DNA of 64,000 nt from the NCBI GenBank assembly GCA_028583415.1, contig CM053270.1, positions 59,605,951-59,669,950 of the forward strand, written 5' to 3'. Numbering within the stretch: the first letter of the stretch is position 1; every line of letters starts with the position of its first letter. This document shows positions 35,561 through 45,767 of the stretch, one piece after another. This stretch comes from Protea cynaroides. Lineage: Eukaryota; Streptophyta; Magnoliopsida; Proteales; Proteaceae. Made by a program: the position numbers and the translations under genes. The notes beneath the pieces were generated by a model. That model did no database searches. It was not told where the DNA came from and was given only the letters and a program-made list of their open reading frames with translations.

Positions 35561-36663
35561 CTAAATCGAGGGCTTCATCCACGATCTCAAGTTTTGGTTC
35601 AGGTATGTCACCGACCTCGTCATCAGACGTGTATTCCGAGAGAAAAAGTTGGTGTCATTTACAGCGATGCCTCGGGGTGAACTTTTCATCACAATTGTAG
35701 CAGAGCCCTTGTCTCTGCGAAGCTGCATCTTTTTTGGTGTCAGGCGTTTAATTGGGATCTGTTGGGCTAGGGAAAGAGGTAATAATGCTAGTAGAAGTGG
35801 TGGTGCAAGTAATAGGGGTGGGCCTGGCACATGTAGCAAGGGAGGATAGTGTGGTGGGGGGCAAGACCAAGATATACGAGCCTCATTGAGTTTGTCTTCT
35901 TGAAGTTGGGCAAGACCCACAGCCTGAGCCATTGTTGTAGGTCGAAAAGCCCTGACCTCACAATGGATGGGTGGGAGTAATACAAAGGTGAAATAGTTGA
36001 TGAGAAACTCTGAAGAAACGAGAGAAGTGCTGTTTGCTAAGAGTTCAAAGTGAGAATGATAGGAGCCATGGAAGTTGTTTGGACCAATTTGCTGAGGGCT
36101 CCCTGTGAATCATCAAATTCAAAGGGGTCAAAACGGACTTTGAATGCTTTGGTGAAGGCCAGCCAAGTGGTAAATCAAGTGGTGCAATGCATCCACTGGA
36201 ACCATTGCAGGGCGGGAGCATCCATATGGAATGAGGAAACTAAAAGGAGTTGTGCATCTGGTGTGCCGTGATAGTTGAAAAAAAGTTCAACCTTAAAGAT
36301 CCAGCCTGCAGGATCAACACCATCAAAGCGAGGGAAATCTAGCCGTATCGTCCTAGTCTGGATGGGAGTGGTTGGAAGAATGGGAAAAGGGTCAGTACCT
36401 AGAGAAGAAAGGATAGGATGAGAATCAGGAGTTGGATGGGGTCCAGTAGCCGGGGAAGTAATGATGGGGTAAGGAAGAAGGTCTAGGGAGGCGGAAGACA
36501 GGTGAAGAACCCGCTCTATTTTACCGTCCATGGCGGTAACACGAAGAACGAGTTTGCTCAGGGAGGATTGTAGCGAATCCAATCGATCACCGTGAAGATT
36601 CGCCTTTTCCCCAAGAACCTTGACGGACTCATCCAACCAGCGCAGACAGGTGCCCTCAGCCAT
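35561..36663 (-). pseudogene. Gypsy A gag
   Basis: The frame 36175-36663 starts MAEGTCLRWLDESVKVLGE just 22 bases from the 5' LTR. It contains RTIRLDFPRFDGVDPAGWI, VELFFNYHGTPDAQLLL and SSFHMDAPALQWFQWM, the retrotransposon gag core. After a frame change, a CCHC-type knuckle (CYNCDEKFTPRHRC in a shifted frame) lies near 35650-35710. Stops at about 36175 and 35940 break the protein. Confidence 0.85.
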
Positions 36664-36685
36664 GAACGAAATGAAAGCACAAAAA

Positions 36686-37036
36686 TGTTATGTGTTTTTA
36701 CTATTTCAAGGGTATTACCTCCTAGAAGAAGACAAAGAAAGAGAATTGAGGAAAATTTTCATTGTCTTTTCATTCATCTCTTTGATATTTATAGTATTCT
36801 TCCTAGTACATTTGTTGCTCAATCATTGCTAACAGAATTCTGTTATAACCTCCACATCTTATCCGTGTCATCATGCGTATCATCCCTTGATCGCATATCA
36901 TCATGTCTACTATCCTCTCACATTATCCTTTAGTATCTCAGGTGTACATGTCATTCGAGTGCTTCTACGAATAGCCACGTTAGTTGCTGTATTTTGGGGA
37001 CCCATTGACACCTCAGTGGAAGAGTTAACTGTATCA
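36686..37036 (-). repeat. Gypsy A 5' LTR
   Basis: Same length as 22158-22508, with clear but diverged similarity. Its right edge TGTATCA is followed by the GTTTC target duplication. Confidence 0.9.
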
Positions 37037-37041
37037 GTTTC

Positions 37042-37545
37042 TATTCTAAAAATTTGAATTAGTAAGTGGAGGGACTCTCAAGTATTAAGTACCCAAGGTT
37101 TCCAATTTTACCAATGTTGGATTATTTCCAATAAAGATAGGAGAAAAAAACACCCGTACAATAATTTTGAGATCTTGCATATAAAATCCGTGTGAACAAC
37201 TAAATAAAAAATGGGCAAATAGACGAGTTGTTTAGTTAGATGTATGATTAAGTGATTTAAAATTATTTTTTTTGTAATTATTATCAATAATAATTATATA
37301 ATTAATTTAATAGCATACTAAATTGGGTAAATAACTTCTACAAATCTTTGAAATTTTTTCTGATATATTGGCTTAAAAGTGAATTCAAATTTAATTAACC
37401 TATTTAATATGTTGTTAAATTATGCTCTCTTTTACCCAAAAAACAATTATGCTCTCTTGATGATAGTTTATATTTATATTTATGAGTTGTTTATGATAAA
37501 TTATTTATGAAAATAAATTATGAATCTTAAATAATAACCATTTAG
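37042..37545. repeat. AT-rich repeat shared with 49395-50575
   Basis: The segment CTCAAGTATTAAGTACCCAA onward and the block containing GTGAACAAC and CTTTGAAATTTTTTCTGATATATTGG recur at 49395-49500 and 50280-50530. Bases 37042-37130 continue repeat R2. No gene seen. Confidence 0.6.
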
Positions 37546-37826
37546 GCCATCTTTGGTATGTAGTATAGAATTAATTAAATAATATATTATGACATATGTA
37601 GTTGTTTGTTATGATTTATGGTACTTATTTATATTTAAAATTAATTGATATAATCTAAAATCTAAAAGTGTTTATCATTATTGTGATAAACTATTATTAC
37701 TTCTTTATGTCTAGTGGTTTTAAACAATTATTATTTATGATTCATAATTTATTCTCATAAATGATTTGTTATAAGTAATTCATAAAAATAAATATAAATT
37801 ATACCAAGGAGAGCTTTGGTACCATT
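37546..37826 (-). mobile_element. AT-rich MITE, copy 1 (inverted relative to others)
   Basis: The ends GGCCATCTTTGGTATGTAGTATAG and AAATTATACCAAGGAGAGC form imperfect inverted repeats. The body shares ATGATAAATTATTTATGAAAAT-type blocks, inverted, with the copies at 43866 and 50577. No coding capacity. Confidence 0.65.
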
Positions 37827-37829
37827 AGA

Positions 37830-38050
37830 CATACAACAACAACAAAAACAACAACAAAAAAGTCTTATGCCCAACTAAATTGGTCGGCTGCATGTATTAT
37901 TGTCCTCCAATTAGTTCTGTTCAATGTCCTACTTGAAACAAGGCACCCTAAGATATGTATATCTTTCTTCACCACTTCCCTTAAAGTCATCTTAGGTCTG
38001 TCCCTAGCTCTTCTAAATCTTTCAATCTGAATCAAACCACTAGACATAAA
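37830..38050 (-). mobile_element. RTE-type LINE 3' end
   Basis: On the minus strand the sequence runs through TCAGATTGAAAGATTTAGAA, then CAGCCGACCAATTTAGTTGG, and ends in TTG-rich repeats (plus strand CAACAACAACAAAAACAACAA at about 37832-37855). Plant RTE/BovB-like LINEs are known to end in such TTG repeats after this GTCGGC block. It is 5' truncated to about 200 bp. Confidence 0.7.
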
Positions 38051-38059
38051 AAAAATAAT

Positions 38060-38740
38060 AATAAATTATGAAAAAATTACTCATACCATTCCTGATCTAT
38101 TGGTCAAATACAGACATTACCCTAAAGTTAACACCACTTTCGGACCTCGCAAAGAGAGAACGTGTTTTTTCCTCTTACTTTCTCTCTCATTCGCGGAGCG
38201 AAGAAAGCGCTTACCATGTGAGACCGAAGCACGATCCCATATCTGCCATTTCCTCTTCTGGTTTTGGCTTCCCCCTTCGTGGTTTCCCTCCAAAGTGTCC
38301 TTCGTACTACCATACAGTCTTAGTCGGTCACTTTTCCTGGCTGGGATCGAGAAGTGGAAGTCATAAAAAAGAGATGTTTCTCTTCGCACCTCAGATCAAG
38401 AGGCAATGGTTCGCTGTCACCCTCCTTTCCAGCCCGGCCGCGTACCCACAGCCATCTTCGCTTCCCCAGATATTCTAAATAACCGCGCGGATCCTTTCTT
38501 TTGAATCAAAGTAGGGCGAGCAGAGCGTACCCTTATAGATAGGGCAAAAAAGAAAGGCGTCCATGAACTAAAGAAAAGAAGATAAATGCACCTGCAGTAG
38601 AGATGGACATCCGAGTAATGTACGTCTACCCATATCAACACACGCAGAGAGCCCGAAGAAGAGCTCGGCCAACACCATGGGGACCTTCAACTTGGCCTCT
38701 TCTGCACTACATGTACTATCCCTAAATCCTAAACGTTGTT
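38060..38740. other. GC-richer block, possible organelle-derived or old genic sequence
   Basis: Overlapping frames on both strands (136 residues plus, 90 residues minus) have no recognised domain. The base composition and phrases such as GAGCAGAGCGTACCCTTATAG differ from the AT-rich surroundings and recall plant mitochondrial intergenic DNA. This is a guess from texture, not from a match. Confidence 0.25.
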
Positions 38741-38969
38741 ACACAGAGACACTATTTTTTTTTCCTATTAATTATTGATGTCAATACAAATTTGTTTATT
38801 TAAGGACTAAAATACCCTTACTAATATTGTAAAAAGATCATAATAATGTTGTGAAGTGGAATGACAAAATTATCCTTACAATTCCTTTTCTTCATACAAA
38901 CCAACACACATCTCCGTAATGGTATCGTTTTATGGGTTGGGTAATAATCCTCTCTGAGTTGAACGTCCC

Positions 38970-39142
38970 TAAGGGGGGTTGAAATAGTCTCCAATTATTG
39001 GAGGCTCCAATTCAGCATCTAGCAACTGGAGTTAACCAGGCGCATCTACCGATGTATTGGTAGACGCATCCAGTTAACTCCAGTCGTTGGATGCTGGATT
39101 GAAGTCTCCAATAATTGAAGACTAATTGAACTCCCCTAAGGG
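38970..39142. mobile_element. Foldback MITE, arms about 75 bp
   Basis: The left arm (about 38970-39045) and right arm (39062-39142) are inverted copies with a few mismatches. Each carries AACTGGAGTTAAC or its partner and a CTCCAATWATTG block. The outer ends read CCCTAAGGGG and CCCCTAAGGG. No open frame. Confidence 0.8.
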
Positions 39143-39370
39143 TAAGATTGAGAGCAGAAGCCTGCTGCGGGATCGAAACAGAACCTATAGCACCAATCCA
39201 CCTTCTTCAAGGCTTGTTTTTACATTTCACATCTCTGATCTTCATCTTCCCCTCTTCGCCTAACCCAATGCCACCGGTTTCTCCAGAACGTGAGCAGGCT
39301 GAGGAACCCGGTCATCAACGTCTCCGCACACCTCACCTGCAACTGCAACGGAGTCGCGGATGAGCCAGAT
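39143..39370. other. Unassigned sequence before R1 copy 2
   Basis: A Pro-rich open frame at 39148-39363 (plus) has no recognised domain. The stretch contains purine and pyrimidine tracts and nothing I can name. Confidence 0.3.
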
Positions 39371-39558
39371 TATGAGGATGCCCAGCACCTTAGAAAACAA
39401 ACACCTTAGACATGATTTTTGAACCATGCGTGATGTGATGGTAAATATATTATATATTATTTATTCCAAAAAAATTATTATTATTTTTTCAAAAAAAAAA
39501 AAATTGCATACACACGATGCTATTACTTTTTCTTATGCAAACTAACTGTAATAATCTT

Positions 39559-39787
39559 GGACTGAAATCCTCTCCCGCGGCAGGAGGTTCCTGCCGCTGA
39601 TCCAAAGGCTAGATTAGTCGGCCTGCCTACCAATATATGGGGAGGTAGGCTGGCTGAAATCCCACTCTTGGCCGGCGGCAGTTGGGCGGGAGAGGATTTT
39701 TTTGCAATAATCTTTGGAAAAAAATCCTCTCCTGCCGCTGTTGGATTGGGTTGGAATTCCTCCAGCGGCGGGAGGGGATTTAAGTCC
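39559..39787. mobile_element. MULE-like MITE, 9-bp TSD AATAATCTT
   Basis: The ends GGACTGAAATCCTCTCCCGC and (reverse complement) GGACTTAAATCCCCTCCCGC are inverted repeats. AATAATCTT flanks it exactly (39550-39558 and 39788-39796). The R1 copy at 56260 has one AATAATCTT and no insert. A third internal AATAATCTT with an AATCCTCTCCTGCCGC end at about 39713 suggests a second, nested or partial copy. No coding capacity. Confidence 0.88.
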
Positions 39788-40109
39788 AATAATCTTTACC
39801 GTGGTTAAGATATTAAAATCCAATTAAAATTTGGAGACGATATGACTGCGTCATAGTAGATTGCAGACAACCAAGAGGGTCATGGGTTCCATTCTTCTGT
39901 TTCCATTTATGCAATACATAACTCTTCTCGAAATGTTCAAAAATTCCTTCCCACAAGATCATAGAAACCCTCATTATCTCAGAAAATCAGAATTGAAAAA
40001 TATATTACGTATAATAGGGAAAGGGGAGATGAGACAGAGAAGGGGTGTGGGTGGAATGACGGGGTGTGGGTGGAATGGGAAGTTTCAACATACACAAAAT
40101 AAATAATGT

Positions 40110-40151
40110 TGGACTCAAAGAGAGAGAGAAAAAGAGAGAGAGAGAGAGAGA
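40110..40151. repeat. (GA)n microsatellite in R1 copy 2
   Basis: An impure GA tract at a fixed position of repeat R1; the same site carries (GA)n at 56571 and 62008. Confidence 0.9.
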
Positions 40152-41645
40152 ACATACACATCTAAATTACAAGTATGCATAGTCATACATTGGAATGAAT
40201 TTGATAGAATTTGATCATAAAATTTAAATGAAGATTAATCTAAACCTTGACCTATTTATCGAATGATCAAGATCACACATCATTTTACCATGTGGATCAA
40301 AATAGTAGATTGTTATAAGGGCAGTGAAATGAAAAATTCTTATAATATTATTATAATAAAATTACCACTTCACATCCCAACCAGGTATTTATTTGGTAGG
40401 CCTACGTAATTCTACCATATGTACTATATATGGCGATTCCAACTATTAGAGAGGAGGATGTCCTAACACAACAATAAATTTGGTTTTACAATGGTAATTT
40501 TCAATCGCAAAAAACATTTCTATTGCTAAAAACTATTTACGATGGAATATTTTCTCCTGCTGTCCTTTGATTAAAGAGCCATCATAAACCTTTATGATGG
40601 ATATATACTCGATGTCGGGTCAGAGACTTTAAACAACAAAATATTATATCGGTTGTACAAACATACATTATATACGTCAAAATAAGTTTCCATCGCTAAT
40701 AGTAATAATCTTATACTGGGGTGAACATATTCTATCGTACATATTATATTTTATAAAATAGATGTATTGCCATTGTATGTAATAATATAATATATGAGCA
40801 TTGTGAAAATATTTTTTTACCATGATTTTGAAATTCCATCTTGATATATAATATACGAACAAAGGCCCATCCCTTATAACTAAAAGTATTTTTTTTACGA
40901 CAGATATGTTTGACCATCAAAGATACGTACCATAGTAAAAAATAATAATTTTACTAATATCTTAAAAAAAAACTATTATTATAATCGACATTGAATGACA
41001 AAGTGAATTAACATTTATGCTATCCATCTCATCTACGTCAAAACTTCCCTATATAAATTCACAAAATAAACAAGAAAGAAAATATCAACAGAAAGAAACA
41101 CACACAAGAGAAAAAAAAAAAAAAAAAGAAGCTTGCTCAACTGGACAGAACTCTCTGGGAGAGTCGGCTCTGTCTCCTCTTCCTTCTTTTCCTCAACTTC
41201 CTTGAAAGCATGCTTCTTCAACTCTTTCTCTTTCTCCAAGTCAACCACTTCAATTTCTTATTGCACATCAATATCACTAGGGGCATGAATCACATCTGAT
41301 TTCCTAAAACCATATTTGCGAATCATAAAGCTTAAGAGGTTTCTGAATCTCATAATAAAGCTTTGCTCTTAAAAAGACTATTGACATCAGATAAGCAATA
41401 GAAGGATAAATTTTTTAATTAGTTTGTAATAAATCTTTGCTCTTAAAAACTCAAGATCAACGATCTGATCTCAGCTTGGAGGATATTTCCGCAAATAGCA
41501 TATTGGCAACAGCAGCTGCGGGAGAAACTGAAATCGTTGATTTTTTTTACCTCTGCAAATCCGACTGGACAATTTAACTGCAAAAGTCGGAACACTTAGC
41601 TAGGAAGCCATCCAGAGAGACTGCGAAGCTTGCGAAGCAGAAGCA

Positions 41646-42772
41646 ATGGAGCCACGGAGCACTGTAAATCTCTACGTTTTGCCTGAAGGTTGTATCTCAA
41701 AGATTCTATCTCTCACGTCTCCTCGAGATGCTTGCACAGCTTCAGTGGTTTCTTCTGTTTTCCGATCGGCGGTGGATTCTAACTCGGTTTGGGAGAGGTT
41801 TTTACCCTCGGATTACGAGGAGATCTTGTCTTCATCGGTATGTCCGTTTCCGTTCGTTTTCTCGTCAAAGAAGGAGCTTTATCTCCATCTCTGCGATAAC
41901 CCTGTTCTAATCAATAACAGCACTAAGGTAATATTCGTTCCCAGAGCCATTTGATCTGATTTGGTACAAAGCCATAGATGATGACAAAATGATTTTTGAC
42001 AATCTGGATTTACGGTGGGACCCACCATACTCATCACCATCTGTTGCAGACATTCGCGTTGGAGAAATGCAGTGGAAAGAAATGTTACATGATTGGAGCA
42101 AAAGCGCTCTCGATTGCCGGGGGAGATGACCCAACGCTTTGGAACTGGCGACCCTCTCCTGAATCGACGTCTTCTTTCTTTGAAAATCTGAAACCTTATA
42201 ACTTCTCTGAATTTGTTAAGATAAGATAAATTACAGACTTCATGTATACATGTTGCAGGTTTTCTGAAGTTGCGGTGCTCTGGAACATACGTTGGCTCGA
42301 AGTCCGTGGGAGGATGGAGACACGACCGCTGTCTCCAAGCACAACATACGTAGCATACCTGGTGCTCAAGTTCACGGACTTTGTCTTTGGATTCGGTTTT
42401 TCTCCGGCAGAAGTCTCAGTCAAATTGGCCGCCGCCTCCGGTGGTGATGGTGGTGAAGAAGTGAAGGCAGTGCATTTGAATCCAATAGGGAGACAGAGGC
42501 AGCAGTTTGAAGTGTACTGGAGCCTGAGGTGCGGTCGTGTTCTAATGCGTCAAGAACTAGTGGCAGATGCCGCAGACCAACAACCGCTAGAAGACCTGCA
42601 GGTACCCAAGGAGAGAAGGGATGGATGGATGGAGATAGAGTTGGGTGAGTTCTTCAATGAGAAAGGTGAGGATGGAGATGTGGAGATGAGTCTCATGGAG
42701 GTCAAGGGTGGTAACTGGAAAAGTGGCCTCATCATCCAAGGCATTGAGCTCAGGCCCAAAAAGGTCAAATGA
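41646..42772 (+). CDS. F-box protein with phloem protein 2 (PP2-B-type) domain
   Basis: Three exons (41646-41927, 42050-42168, 42259-42772; 915 nt) join in frame to 304 residues. The N-terminal F-box is LPEGCISKILSLTSPRDACTA with the later VWERFLPSDY stretch. The PP2 lectin-like domain starts around residue 95 with FALEKCSGKKCYMIGAKALSI. It continues with RFSEVAVLWNIRWLEVRG-type sequence (Thr replaces Arg at the splice), PSTTYVAYLVLKF, and ends with WMEIELGEFFN, EVKGGNWKSGLIIQGIELRP. F-box proteins of this group bind a Skp1-type partner in an SCF ubiquitin ligase, and the PP2 part may bind glycans; both are family knowledge. Introns are 122 and 90 bp. The second donor (GTCTTC) is weak. No lesions were found, so it is likely functional. 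Confidence 0.93.
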
Positions 42773-43865
42773 AAACCAGTCATCCATATGGGTCTGTTTT
42801 ATTGATGCTATTTTATTTTCCTGATGGTGTAAAAATTCCATTTTTTCACCATTTTGGAGTCCCCGTGAAGTTCTCTGATTCTCTTCTTTATTTATTTATT
42901 TTTTATTTTTTAATGGTGGAATTGTAGATTTCAAACTATATATGATGGGGAAAAAGAAAGTAGAGAACCTTTAATCCAAATCATATAGCTTTCAGTTCCA
43001 GGTTTCTTTGATGGGTTTGTGTTAAAAAAGAGCTTTTCTTTTGTTAAAAATTTTAGTAGTGCTTATATAATTTCCATTGTTGGTATTGAATGTCGTTGTG
43101 AAAAGCTTCACCAATCCTCTAAAATGATTAGGAGAGAGAATCTGAGAATCAAAAGGAGACGCTGCAACTATATTCCTCCAAAGCACCTCTTTTAATTCTA
43201 ATATTATGATTCTCATCATAAAATATTATGATTCTCATCATAAAACAATAGGGAAATTTACACTTACCTTTCCTTAAGTTTGGCTGAATTCTAATTTCCT
43301 TTTAAATGTTTCGAACAATTACAATTACTTTCCCTATAAGCAGATATATTACAACTAAATCGAGTCTGTTAAACCTCTTCTGTTAGATGCTGATGTGTAA
43401 CGGCCAATAATTTTTTAATGTCTAAACTTAACCCCATTAAGGGTGAAGTATCTAATTTACTCTCAGAACAAAAAGCAAAAGGGTCCAAGGCCGTACATAG
43501 TAGGAACGAAGTTGAGACACAAAGTAGAAACGTTTCTTCTCCCTAATTGTTCTCATCCTTTGCTCTCTCTCTCTCCCTGCAACTTCACAATTGGATTCAA
43601 AGTTGTGACGAGAAATTAGAGCTGCACTGCACCATTCTCATTTCCCTCGATCTGCATCCTTATTATGGTGAAAAGGAAGAGAAAATTTGCAGAAGAGCTA
43701 GAAGAGCTTGAAGAATGAGAGCTCCATTACAGGCCTCGAGCTCCATTACAAGCCTCATAGGTTCAAGTAAAAAAATCTCTACGTGGTGACTAAGGGTCGA
43801 GACAAGGGATGAGGGAATTTATCGCTGAGATGATTACGATCGATGAGTTACGGCATTGAAATTTA
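42773..43865. other. 3' flank of F-box gene and spacer
   Basis: No gene recognised. Bases 42773-42960 should include the 3' untranslated region. A near-exact short tandem repeat (AAATATTATGATTCTCATCAT twice) lies at about 43200-43245. A CT-rich tract occurs near 43560-43580. Confidence 0.5.
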
Positions 43866-44148
43866 GGCTTTCTTTAGTATAGTTTATATTTATGTTTATA
43901 AGTTATTTATGATAAATCATTTATAAAAATAAATTATGAGTCATAAATAATAACCATTTAATACCACTAAATATAATAAAATAATAATATATTATTATAA
44001 TAATGATAAACATCTGCTAATTTATTTATACATTTTAGATTATATAAATTTAATTTAAATATAATAGATACTATAAATTATACCAAACAACTATAAATAT
44101 TATAATATATTATATAATTAATTCTATAATATACATCAAAGAGGACAT
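43866..44148 (+). mobile_element. AT-rich MITE, copy 2
   Basis: It starts AGGCTTTCTTTAGTATAGTTTA and ends ACATCAAAGAGGACA, which form imperfect inverted repeats. The body is nearly all A/T and matches 50577-50864 in the same orientation and 37546-37826 inverted. Confidence 0.7.
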
Positions 44149-45767
44149 TGAATATAGCAGTGGTTGATAAATAGAGAAACAAGATTTCATATATGAGAGA
44201 GTGAGCATACAGAGCGGCTTTATCGGTTCTAAATGCCGCCGCTGCCGAAAGCAATGAAGGGATTTTTTGTTCTAGCTGAAGCAAGAAATATGGGAGAAAG
44301 AATAAAATATTATAAAGCAAAGAATAGGGATCCATCATGGAGAAAGGAGTTGTCTTATTCAAAAGATTGGACAACAAACACCTATGGATAGGGAGTTAAC
44401 TCTCATATTTTGAGAGTTAACAGGTGGTAAACCATAAACCAGATGGTAGGGTTTTTAAAACCTAAAACTTGAACAGGTGGTAAACCATAAACCAGATTCG
44501 AGTTCTGGTTGGTTTGATTCTCTGAGTTGAAAGATCTGTTGGGGATGATAACACAAGGCTTGGGTCGCCTATGGATAAAGAGTTAACTCTCAAAGTATGA
44601 GAGATAGGAAAAGTGAGAGAGAATTGACCCAGTTCTATGAAGGCTAGGTAACCGCCAATTGTGGAAAAAACAAAGAAGAAGAAGAAGTAACAAAAGAAGG
44701 AAAGAGAAGGAGGAGAGATGGGAAGGAACCAACTGAGAAGGAGAGAATTCCTACTCGCAGAGATGAAGGAAAGAGAGGAGGAGGGGAAGAGAACGCTTAG
44801 CCAACAGGCCACGCCACGCAGGCAACCACTTTACAAACTCAAACTCAATTCATTCTTCAATTCTGTCCAATTTGTTGAGTTACAAGTTACAACCATATAT
44901 AAAGAAATAAAAAGATAGCTCTAATGGAATTCTAAAACTGGAAACAATTTTCAATGAAATCTCAACTCCTTCGTAATCAAAACTAACACTGAAACCAAAG
45001 AATTCCAGAAGAAGTTTTCTCATTCCGCCATGCCTGCTTCAAAAGCTCCACGTAAGTTACTACAATTGTAATAATCTTCACTCGGAAAGACCTAGTTCCT
45101 GTTCCGAAGAAGATGCCATCACCCCCTTCTTCCTTTCTGATGAAGAAAATTAATCGAAACAGGAAGAGAAGCAAAAAAAACGAAATTAGAGAAACCAAGG
45201 ATTATATATTTTTTGGAAAAAGGAAACAACAATAAGGAAAGATTAACCGGAAATATTGATACATAGAGAAGAGATATGGCGAGTTTGTGTGTGAATCTAA
45301 TGGCTTGTTCTTTAGATTCGTATCACTCACCAGAGGAGTTTTGGAGTTGATGCGTGGCGGTGTCGATGATTTGGAGTTGATGCGTGCCGAAGTGAAGGTT
45401 GAAACTCGAAGAGAAAGGAGTTGCCCGTTGCTTAGTGGAGATGAGAAACGTTGGAAGAGAGTTTTTTTCTAATATCTTTTTTTTTTTTTGGGTACATTTT
45501 TTTTCTAATTTCAAAGGAAACAATAAGGTTAAATTAGTCATTTCATGATAGAAGTGATTTTTAACTAACAAATCATTCAGGGTAGACTTGTCCATAAAAT
45601 ATTAGAATATTAAGTTTAACACCATTAGGGAAAAAAAAAAGAAGGAATAATTTTAAATGTTGAAACATTTGGGAGGAAGTTGAAATTCGGGCAAACTTCA
45701 GGGGAGGTAGCTATAAATTTCTCTTTAAAAAATGTATATGTTGTAGGCATCTATTCTTGTCTCTATT
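44149..45767. other. Spacer with short local duplications, no gene recognised
   Basis: AACAGGTGGTAAACCATAAACC occurs twice (about 44419 and 44471), and AGAGTTAACTCTCA-type palindromes occur at about 44393 and 44579. Open frames at 44462-44812 (minus) and 45287-45472 (plus) lack domains and carry low-complexity residues. Confidence 0.45.

Larger units (their letters stand above)
22158..37036 (-). mobile_element. Ty3-gypsy element A with nested element B, TSD GTTTC
   Basis: Two direct repeats of exactly 351 bp (22158-22508 and 36686-37036) lie in direct orientation and are flanked by GTTTC (22153-22157 and 37037-37041). Coding remnants run on the minus strand in the order gag, zinc knuckle, protease, RT, RNase H, integrase, C-terminal domain, the Ty3-gypsy order. 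About 9.7 kb in the middle is a second element inserted later. Without it the element would be about 5.2 kb. Several frames carry stops or shifts, so it is not autonomous. Confidence 0.93.
39371..41420. repeat. Dispersed repeat R1, copy 2
   Basis: It follows the same order as copy 1: the ACATGATTTTTGAACCATGC block, the AATCCAATTAAAATTTGGAG block, the AAGTTTCAACATACACAAAA block, a (GA)n tract, then the block at 40160-40620 and the block at 41220-41410. It is broken by a MITE at 39559-39787. On the minus strand 41033-41340 contains a Lys/Glu-rich open stretch (EKEKELKKHAFKEVEEKKEE) preceded by RKYGFRKSDVIHAP, which looks like coding sequence carried by the repeat. I cannot identify it. Confidence 0.65.

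Noticed and set aside
38068..38478. 136-residue plus-strand frame
   Set aside because: No recognisable domain, an opposite-strand frame of similar length, and no exon partners.
44462..44812. 116-residue minus-strand frame
   Set aside because: Phe/Ser/Leu low complexity from a purine-rich opposite strand, with no domain.
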